Of a stretch of DNA of 5,228 nt, positions 1 through 5,228 are shown one piece after another (positions within the stretch are counted from its first letter, which is position 1; each line of letters opens with the position of its first letter). The position numbers and the translations under genes were made by a program. A model generated the notes under the pieces. That model did not search any database. It had not been told where the DNA came from and saw only the letters and a program-made list of their open reading frames with translations. This DNA comes from Bacteroidales bacterium (GTDB lineage: Bacteria > Bacteroidota > Bacteroidia > Bacteroidales > UBA1402): positions 1,386 to 6,613 of the forward strand of contig DOBD01000228.1 of NCBI GenBank assembly GCA_003506275.1. Direction: 5' to 3'.

Positions 1-1101
1 GCCACCGCGCTGCGGCACAACAAAGAGTTGGCAGCCTATTCGTTGAGAACAGACGAACAAAAGGCCTTGGTTAGGGCCGCTGTTGAGGTGGATAAAACCC
101 TGTTCACCTACGGCAGTGACCAGAACAACATCGCCGAAAACAACGCGCCCCTGCATGTTTGGGGCGTGGAGCAACAGGTGAGCTTCCCCTCCGTGTACAG
201 TGCCGCTGTCTCCTCGAAGCAACGGGCTCTGGCACTCGCTGAAACGGAATTAGCCATCCGCCGGGATGCCCTCAAGAAAAAAGTCTCAGCCGCGTATGTG
301 GAATTACAGGTAATGAATGAACGCAAACGGATGTTTCAACAACTCGACAGTTTGTACACGCACCTTTTGGAAGGGGCCTCCAGGCAACGGGAGCTAGGTG
401 CCATCAGCCAGCTTGACTGGCTCACGATGGAAGCCAAACGCCAACAGTCCAGACAACGGTTGCAGGAAGCCCACAGCAAGCTAGACGCCGCACAGGCCGG
501 CTTCAAGACGTTGTTGGGCAGCGACTCAGCGTTCACCGTTTCGCCGACACTCACCGTGCTGGCAACCACGGGACGCGGCATCGAAGCGTCACCTTACGTG
601 GATTGGCTCCAGCGCAAGGAAGACCTTGACGAGGCCTCACTCAGCCTGGAGCGCAGGAAACTGTTGCCCGATTTCACGTTCAATTATTTCCTGGGCACCA
701 ACTTCCAGGCCAACGCCAAGTACTATCATGGCTTTGAGGCCGGTGTGGCGTTACCCCTGTTTTTTGGGGCCCAACAGGCCAAAATCAAGGCCTCCAAACT
801 GGCGCTGGCCTCCACCCAACAGTTGTCCGCCTATGAAGTTGACCAGCTAAAAACCAAGCAGCAGGAATTGGTGAACGCCAGGCAGCTATACAAAGAGCGC
901 ATGGTCTATTTCAACGACAAGGGCCGGCAATTGCACGATGAACTCCTACGTACAGCCACCTTGAGCCTGCAGGCAGGGGACATTGACGTGCAACGTTTCA
1001 CGCTCAGCCTGGAAACCGCCCTTCAACTCAAACTGGATTATCTGGCCAATGTGTTGGATTACACCCACGCCACGCTGGAACTCACCTACCTCACACAATA
1101 G
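1..1101 (+). CDS. TolC-like outer-membrane efflux channel of the CusC/CzcC type (5'-truncated; possibly the tail of an RND-TolC fusion)
   Basis: This is the C-terminal 366 residues of an outer-membrane factor that would carry metal ions from a periplasmic RND complex out of the cell. Frame 1 is open from the first base. The residues at the edge (ATALRHNKEL) match the first-helix ALxxN motif of the family, so the true start lies outside the window and the TTG at 28 is not a start. Two OEP-type repeats are visible. The first is about residues 1-175, with the conserved DQNNIAEN and VSFPSVYSA blocks and a long helical, coiled-coil-rich stretch. The second is about 190-366, with LLPDFTFNYFLGTN and VALPLFFGAQQAKIKASK. 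The second-repeat wording resembles the TolC tails fused to CusA/CzcA pumps in Bacteroidota. The stop TAG is 4 nt before the adaptor gene, implying one transcript. Known of the family: trimeric beta-barrel plus periplasmic tunnel. Metal specificity cannot be read from this fragment. Confidence 0.9.
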   Translation, partial: ATALRHNKELAAYSLRTDEQKALVRAAVEVDKTLFTYGSDQNNIAENNAPLHVWGVEQQVSFPSVYSAAVSSKQRALALAETELAIRRDALKKKVSAAYVELQVMNERKRMFQQLDSLYTHLLEGASRQRELGAISQLDWLTMEAKRQQSRQRLQEAHSKLDAAQAGFKTLLGSDSAFTVSPTLTVLATTGRGIEASPYVDWLQRKEDLDEASLSLERRKLLPDFTFNYFLGTNFQANAKYYHGFEAGVALPLFFGAQQAKIKASKLALASTQQLSAYEVDQLKTKQQELVNARQLYKERMVYFNDKGRQLHDELLRTATLSLQAGDIDVQRFTLSLETALQLKLDYLANVLDYTHATLELTYLTQ

Positions 1102-1105
1102 CCTT

Positions 1106-1210
1106 ATGCAAACAGTCAATTCATTTTCCGCCCTCATGCCCGACGCACGATGCGTGCTGCGCCCGCTTCCCCTGTTATTCCTGTTGTTGTTGCCTGTTCT
1201 GCAAGCCTGC
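1106..1210 (+). other. Lipoprotein (type II) signal peptide and lipobox of the adaptor
   Basis: Arginines at residues 15 and 19 precede a leucine-rich hydrophobic core (LPLLFLLLLPVL) and the lipobox LQAC, with the lipidated cysteine at residue 35 (codon 1208-1210) and Gly-Gly after it. Counting from the second ATG at 1136, the cysteine is residue 25, closer to the usual signal length. Lipid anchoring of the adaptor N-terminus is common in RND systems. The residues after the cysteine (GGAKEVNPEEPE) are acidic and probably a flexible tether. Confidence 0.85.
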
Positions 1211-2266
1211 GGTGGCGCCAAAGAGGTCAACCCAGAGGAGCCCGAGGGCATCATCCTGACCGAGGCGCAATTTGCTGCCGACAGCATGCGCTTGGGGCAG
1301 GTGGAGACCCGCCTGTTTGAACGGGTGATCAAGGCCAACGGTACCATAGAACCCCTCCCAGCAGGCATGGCGGGGGTCAACGCCCCTGTTCCCGGCCTTA
1401 TCAAGGCCATTCATTGCCACAACGGTCAGGTTGTGAGTAAAAATCAGGCCTTGGTGGACGTAGGAGGCAGCGCTGTCATTGACCACCAAACCAACTACGT
1501 GGAGGCTCTAGCTGAATACAGGCAACTTAAAAGCGAATTTGAACGGGTTGAGACGTTGTTTAACGAACACGTCGTAGCAGAAAAAGAATACAAACGTGCC
1601 GAAGCAGCCTTGCTGTCGGCCTCAGCCCGTTACAACGGACTGCGCCTCAAACTTTTGGCGATGGGCTTTTCACTGGCCAGGGTGGAGCAGGGAGACTTCT
1701 ACCCCACCTACACGCTGAAGGCACCCATCACCGGTGTCATTTCCAGCCTGCCCATCCACCTGGGACATGCCGTTGACCAGCAGACGGAATTGTTAACCAT
1801 CACCAACCCCTCCATGCTACAGGTTCGATTGTCCGTCTTTCCATCTGATGCCGCCCTACTGAAACCCGGGCAGCGGGTCAGACTAAAGCGTGTCAACGAA
1901 ACGAAAGTGCATGAAGGCAGCCTGACTGCCATCGGTGTGGGTATCAACGCCGCGACCAAGGCCATCGATGCCTACGCGTCCTTACCAACCAGCAAAGAAG
2001 CCCGCTTTATGGCCATGGAATACCTGGCGGCCGACATCATAGCTCATACGGACTCCGTGAGGGCCGTCCCCGATGAAGCCTTGATCAAATCTGATGCGGA
2101 CTATTTCGTGCTCGTACTCGATAAGCAACTAAACGACCGCTACGTCTTTTCTCCGGTCAACGTCAGCATCGGTCGACGTCAAAAAGGGTATACCGAATTG
2201 CTGAATCCCACGTTATCGGGACAACTGTTGGCCAAGGGGGCTTATGGATTGGACGTATCTCGTTGA
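1106..2266 (+). CDS. Periplasmic adaptor (membrane fusion) lipoprotein of a heavy-metal RND efflux system, CusB/CzcB-like
   Basis: This protein should bridge an inner-membrane RND pump and the TolC-like channel encoded just upstream. It has 386 residues from the first ATG, a normal length for the family. A lipoprotein signal is followed by an N-terminal strand region. The first half of the lipoyl/barrel-sandwich domain is about residues 90-120 (NAPVPGLIKAI, NGQVVSKNQALVDV). A helical hairpin spans about 125-190. The second lipoyl half is about 200-235 (YTLKAPITGVISS, GHAVDQQTELLTI), the beta-barrel about 238-305 (LKPGQRVRLKRV), and the membrane-proximal domain about 318-384 (VPDEALIKSDADYFVLV, ending in KGAYGLDVSR). 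The ATG at 1106 was chosen because it lies 4 nt after the upstream stop. An in-frame ATG at 1136 gives a more typical 24-residue signal peptide. Neither has a Shine-Dalgarno sequence, as is usual in Bacteroidota. The substrate (Cu/Ag versus Co/Zn/Cd) is not determinable. Confidence 0.92.
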   Translation: MQTVNSFSALMPDARCVLRPLPLLFLLLLPVLQACGGAKEVNPEEPEGIILTEAQFAADSMRLGQVETRLFERVIKANGTIEPLPAGMAGVNAPVPGLIKAIHCHNGQVVSKNQALVDVGGSAVIDHQTNYVEALAEYRQLKSEFERVETLFNEHVVAEKEYKRAEAALLSASARYNGLRLKLLAMGFSLARVEQGDFYPTYTLKAPITGVISSLPIHLGHAVDQQTELLTITNPSMLQVRLSVFPSDAALLKPGQRVRLKRVNETKVHEGSLTAIGVGINAATKAIDAYASLPTSKEARFMAMEYLAADIIAHTDSVRAVPDEALIKSDADYFVLVLDKQLNDRYVFSPVNVSIGRRQKGYTELLNPTLSGQLLAKGAYGLDVSR

Positions 2267-2287
2267 TCTTCCCTTTTCACTCAACTG

Positions 2288-2302
2288 TCTTGATTTTCAA
2301 GA
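2288..2302. repeat. Short perfect inverted repeat in the convergent intergenic gap
   Basis: TCTTGA-TTT-TCAAGA forms a 6-bp stem with a 3-base loop, located between the stop codon of the adaptor gene (2264-2266) and the stop codon of the leftward gene (2318-2320). The stem is AT-rich and has no adjacent T-run on either strand, so it is at best a weak transcription stop. It may be chance. Confidence 0.3.
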
Positions 2303-2345
2303 ACCATCCATTGAAGCCTAATGGGTTGGTCGTATTACGGTTTTT
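2301..2345 (+). terminator. Possible weak terminator for the efflux genes
   Basis: ATCCATT (2306-2312) pairs with AATGGGT (2320-2326) around a 7-base loop, with one T-G wobble. Two outer pairs (2301-2302 with 2330-2331) extend it imperfectly. A run of five T follows at 2341-2345, but about 15 bases after the core stem, which is too far for a textbook intrinsic terminator. The structure overlaps the 3' end of the leftward gene. It is the only candidate for ending the rightward transcript in this gap. Confidence 0.2.
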
Positions 2346-5228
2346 ACCTCTAATCGTCCACCGCTCGAATGGGCAGTGAATTCTGGTGCATACAGACACT
2401 GTACAGTGGCCACGCCATCGGCGAAGGAGCCGGCGTTGTTCACAAAGACAGCGTACTCAAAGGCGTAACGGCCTTTGGGGAGGTGGTTGAAGAAGAACTG
2501 GGTGGAGGCATCCTTAGCGGTCTGGTAATACCCCACCCCTTCGCGCCACACGTAGCCAGAACGTTGCTCAACCGGTTCAAAGCAGGCCGCACGCTGGTCT
2601 TTCAGCACCACAAAATCCATATCACGATCCACGGTCACAAACAGGCGGGTGATGACCTTGTCGCCGGGCTTGAGATTTTTTCCATCCAGCGGGACCATCA
2701 CCTTGCCGTTTGGCGTCGTTTGCTCCAGGAAGAGTTGTTTACTCACACTCAGATTCGTTCCGGCAGCGGTCACTTGATCGATATCCTGGAAATATTGCCA
2801 ATAAAGGGCTCCCCAACCCATGCCGGCTTTACCCTTCAGACCAACGGTCACCTTGCCCATGGAGGGCTGGATGGCATCGGCTTCATAGGTGTGTTGCACG
2901 TAACCGGTACCGACTGCTGCTTTATCGGTGGGTACTTCAACATTTCCAAGCTTGAGGCTCACGGTGTTGTCGGAGCCGAACCAATCGCTGCCTTGCGTCA
3001 ACAGGGCGTTGATGGCATCAACGGTGGAGAGTTTCGTATCCCAGCGCTGCGTATGTTTTTGACGGAGCAGCCAGGTCTTCATGGCGTCCAGGTCGTCGGT
3101 CACAGGAGCCACTTCGGCAAAAGCTTCCAGCATCATGGTCTGCACCCCGATGGGGCGTTCGTACCAGAAGAAGCCAGGCTTGTTGTGGGCCCAGTACATA
3201 CCCAACTCTTCGCTGGTGAGGGCTTGCTCCTTCAGACCGATGAGGATGTCGGTGGCCAGGGTGGTATTGCCGCGGCGAGCAGCAATCAGGGCGGTGGCCG
3301 CCTTGCCGTAAAGGGTCGCCGAGCGCCAGTAAAGCTCAGCCTGCTTGGTGTAATAGGCGACGGCCTCTTCTGAGGCTTGAGGAATGGCTACCTGGGGATA
3401 GCAAGAACGCAAATGCAGGTATTGCCACTGGATGTTGCCAATGTGATAGGCCTCCAGTTTGACGCCGCGCTGTTTTTTCAGCGCCTCATAATCTTCGGCT
3501 ATGGCCTTGTCGGCATAGGCCAGGGCTTTCAGAATGGCCGGATCGGGTAGCTCGATGACGATATCCTGACTATATCCAGCCTGAGTGGTTGCCCCAGACT
3601 GTGATTGCTGCTTGACCACAGCATTTAAGCGAGCCTCATTCAGCAGGATATACTGAGTAACGTAACGGCTTTCAGGCATGCCTTTAAACCAAGCGAATCC
3701 ACCTGAGGGCTGTTGTAGGGCGATGAGTTTATCCCAGAAGCGACGCTGTTGGTTCTTTTGTTGGTTGAGGTCAAAGAGCAGGGCCAGTTGCTGCCGCTGT
3801 TCGGTTTCATCCTTGGCTGCCATCACCCAGGGGGTTTCTTCCAACAGCAGCGTTTTCACTTGCTGATTCTTGGACAGCGTGGACAATAGAGTTGTGCGAC
3901 TGTTGCCCGTTTGCCGCCACTGGTCGAAAACGGCACTGAGCTTGGGGTAGCTGTGCACGATGTGGGTGGCCAATCGGCTTACGTAGCTAGCGGTAAAGAA
4001 ATCGATGGCGTTGTCGTGGGTGGGTTCAGCCATGGTGGGTAGGGCCATCAAGGCCATCCAGGTGGGGTTGGGCGAGAATTCCACGGTCAAGGCATGAGAA
4101 TCGATTCCTTTGGTGGGTTTGAGCAAGCGGTCGAGGGTATACACCTTGGTTTGGTTGGCCTTGACAGTGAGGGGTATGCTTTCTGTGATCAGTTCCTTGT
4201 CGGGCAATACGGGCAGGTAGTCTTGTTCGCCATCGCTGAACAACGCCGTCGTAGCTACCACCTTGCACACCACCAGATCGAAGGTGCTCAAAGGTTCCAG
4301 GGCCCAGGACAGGGCCTTCGTTTCTCCGGCAGCCAATTGGACTGTCTGGGAGGATTGTTTGATGAGGCCTGCTGCCAGGGGCTTTTCGTTGGCCGGATTG
4401 AGAAGTTCCAGGGTCACCTCGGCTGTCAAAGCGCTGTCACTCAAGTTGACCACCGTAGCTGAGAGCACCGGTTTGTCAGAACGACGAACAAACCGGGGTC
4501 TGTTGAGTTGCACCATCAATTCCTTCTGAGTCTCCACTTGGGTTTCAAGCGATCCGCTGTACAGGTCTTTGGTGTGGGCCACCAGGTTGAGGTTCCAACG
4601 GGTCAGGCTTTCAGGCACGGTAAAGGAAAACACAACGTTCCCGGCCTCATCGGTGCGTAAATGAGGGTAGAAAAAGGCGGTTTCGTTAAACTGGCGGCGG
4701 GGAGTGACGACGGGCTTGGATGTGGCGCCGGTCAACTCTTCCTGGGATCGGAGTTCTGCCTTTTCCTCAACGACAACGGCGTGTTCTTCCAGATCGGCAA
4801 TATCGACTCCGCGTGCTTCGTCACTTCCTCTGACAGCGATGGATAATCCGGCGACACGGCCTTGGAGAGCCTCATCAATGCTGGTTACATTAATACCTTC
4901 AAATTCAGGGGCGTTGAATTTCAGGGAGGCAGTGCCACGTATGCGTAGCGCGGAGCCCCTACCTGCCTGCATCTCCGACACACCGACCATCCAGTCGATG
5001 TCAGCAAATAATTGCACATGCTCCTTCTTTCGCCGTAGGTTGGCTTGACCGTTGGCATAGTCTCTATTAAACGTCAGTACTCTCCAGTCGGACGGATAAG
5101 GATAGCGGGGGCTATAACGGGGGTTAAAGTAGAAATGATGAGGCTGAATGGCATCAAGAGAGGCATCGTACATGGTGGCCAATACTTCGGCCGGTTGCTG
5201 TTTTTCTTTGACTTCGGGGATGGAAAGA
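2318..5228 (-). CDS. Alpha-2-macroglobulin-like envelope protein, C-terminal part (5'-truncated by the right edge)
   Basis: The 969 visible residues (numbered from codon 5227-5225) end at TAG. The frame stays open through the right edge, and the TTG at 5182 is internal. Family members are large periplasmic or envelope proteins thought to trap or inhibit proteases. Visible order: an N-terminal linker; a segment with SusC-plug-like motifs (82-130); an acidic linker (146-178); the A2M core (about 178-265) with ETAFFYPHLRTD and PESLTRW; a macroglobulin-type beta domain (LNRPRFVRRSDKPVLSA onward, to about 380); the alpha/alpha-toroid thioester-type domain (about 380-750) with GGFAWFKG at 509-516, RYVTQYIL at 521-528 and WLLRQKHTQRW at 719-729; and a C-terminal beta domain with WGALYWQYF, DRDMDFV (867-873), RAACFEPV (879-886) and YAPEF (946-950). 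The thioester motif is missing. There are only four cysteines (321, 609, 882, 944), and the last two could form a disulfide. Signal sequence and N-terminal MG domains lie off-window. Family assignment is firm; target and physiological role are unknown. Confidence 0.93.
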   Translation of the reverse strand, partial: LSIPEVKEKQQPAEVLATMYDASLDAIQPHHFYFNPRYSPRYPYPSDWRVLTFNRDYANGQANLRRKKEHVQLFADIDWMVGVSEMQAGRGSALRIRGTASLKFNAPEFEGINVTSIDEALQGRVAGLSIAVRGSDEARGVDIADLEEHAVVVEEKAELRSQEELTGATSKPVVTPRRQFNETAFFYPHLRTDEAGNVVFSFTVPESLTRWNLNLVAHTKDLYSGSLETQVETQKELMVQLNRPRFVRRSDKPVLSATVVNLSDSALTAEVTLELLNPANEKPLAAGLIKQSSQTVQLAAGETKALSWALEPLSTFDLVVCKVVATTALFSDGEQDYLPVLPDKELITESIPLTVKANQTKVYTLDRLLKPTKGIDSHALTVEFSPNPTWMALMALPTMAEPTHDNAIDFFTASYVSRLATHIVHSYPKLSAVFDQWRQTGNSRTTLLSTLSKNQQVKTLLLEETPWVMAAKDETEQRQQLALLFDLNQQKNQQRRFWDKLIALQQPSGGFAWFKGMPESRYVTQYILLNEARLNAVVKQQSQSGATTQAGYSQDIVIELPDPAILKALAYADKAIAEDYEALKKQRGVKLEAYHIGNIQWQYLHLRSCYPQVAIPQASEEAVAYYTKQAELYWRSATLYGKAATALIAARRGNTTLATDILIGLKEQALTSEELGMYWAHNKPGFFWYERPIGVQTMMLEAFAEVAPVTDDLDAMKTWLLRQKHTQRWDTKLSTVDAINALLTQGSDWFGSDNTVSLKLGNVEVPTDKAAVGTGYVQHTYEADAIQPSMGKVTVGLKGKAGMGWGALYWQYFQDIDQVTAAGTNLSVSKQLFLEQTTPNGKVMVPLDGKNLKPGDKVITRLFVTVDRDMDFVVLKDQRAACFEPVEQRSGYVWREGVGYYQTAKDASTQFFFNHLPKGRYAFEYAVFVNNAGSFADGVATVQCLYAPEFTAHSSGGRLEVKTVIRPTH
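4001..4015 (-). other. Degenerate thioester site of the macroglobulin
   Basis: In thioester-forming relatives, a sequence of the form LPYxxEYPYxCxEQ starts the toroid domain and is followed by a run like YANSLASHI. Here the stretch reads LPTMAEPTHDNAIDFF followed by YVSRLATHIV. The thioester Cys aligns with Asn406, and the Gln of the motif aligns with Asp409. The alignment is by eye but anchored by matching residues on both sides. Confidence 0.75.
4838..4984 (-). other. SusC/TonB-receptor plug-like segment inside the macroglobulin
   Basis: Residues 82-130 contain GRGSALRIRGTASL and then, about 14 residues later, SIDEALQGRVAGLSI. Both are hallmark strings of the plug domain of SusC-type TonB-dependent receptors, where ALQGRVAGL normally precedes the (S/A)xRIRGTxSL block. 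The YVVDGVP block that usually follows is absent. No beta-barrel sequence follows; the reading frame continues into the A2M core, so this is an embedded module or remnant and not a receptor gene. Confidence 0.65.

Noticed and set aside
28..30. TTG as the start of the TolC-like gene.
   Set aside because: The nine codons before it are open and encode conserved family sequence (ALRHNKE), and a start here would leave no signal peptide.
983..1105. Upstream extension of the adaptor frame to the ATG-like start at 983.
   Set aside because: It overlaps the conserved end of the TolC-like gene and would bury the lipoprotein signal peptide 40 residues inside the protein.
946..1489. Overlapping open frames on the - strand (946-1410 and 1175-1489) across the channel/adaptor junction.
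   Set aside because: They lie opposite clear TolC and lipoprotein adaptor coding sequence, show no motifs and have no plausible start context.
2369..3373. Long open frame on the + strand (334 codons) opposite the macroglobulin gene.
   Set aside because: It is in exact codon register with the macroglobulin frame, so it stays open simply because that gene rarely uses TTA, CTA and TCA codons there. Its translation is rich in Gly and His with no recognisable domain, while the opposite strand encodes conserved family motifs throughout.
4838..4984. A separate or decayed SusC/TonB-dependent receptor gene.
   Set aside because: Only short plug-like motifs are present, with no YVVDG block, no beta-barrel and no break in the frame; the segment is part of the macroglobulin.
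5180..5182. TTG as the start of the macroglobulin gene.
   Set aside because: The frame remains open to the right edge, no signal peptide follows the TTG, and the family has many more N-terminal domains.
1..5228. Mobile element, CRISPR, phage or defence-system signals.
   Set aside because: No direct repeats, terminal inverted repeats, transposase, integrase or nuclease motifs are seen; nearly all sequence is explained by three genes.

Overview
The window looks like a chromosomal stretch from a member of the Bacteroidota. Three things suggest this: the style of the alpha-2-macroglobulin-like protein (conserved blocks ETAFFYPHLRTD, DRDMDFVVLKD, RAACFEPV, YAPEF), motifs resembling the SusC/TonB-dependent receptor plug inside that same protein, and the absence of Shine-Dalgarno sequences in front of the one gene start visible. 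Base composition looks roughly balanced by eye. I cannot assign a genus.

Layout: two tandem genes run rightward over the first 2.27 kb. A third, long gene runs leftward and fills the rest. The two units converge with 51 bp between their stop codons. Coding density is very high, and there is no RNA gene, insertion sequence, CRISPR array or gene-free stretch over 300 bases. Both edge genes are cut by the window: the TolC-like gene at its 5' end (left edge) and the macroglobulin gene at its 5' end (right edge).

Rightward unit (1-2266): the C-terminal part of a CusC/CzcC-type outer-membrane channel, followed after 4 nt by a complete CusB/CzcB-type periplasmic adaptor lipoprotein. With an inner-membrane CusA/CzcA-type RND pump, expected just upstream but not visible, these would form a tripartite heavy-metal efflux complex. 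In Bacteroidota the TolC-like module is often fused to the pump's C-terminus, and the fragment here may be such a fused tail.

Leftward unit (2318-5228): the C-terminal 969 residues of a large bacterial alpha-2-macroglobulin-like envelope protein. It has the A2M core, the alpha/alpha-toroid domain and the conserved C-terminal domain. Two features stand out. The thioester site is replaced (DNAID where GCxEQ would be expected). A segment before the A2M core carries SusC-plug-like motifs (RIRGTASL and ALQGRVAGL) in the reverse of their usual order. No functional link between the efflux genes and the macroglobulin gene is evident, and I see no complete new system in the window.
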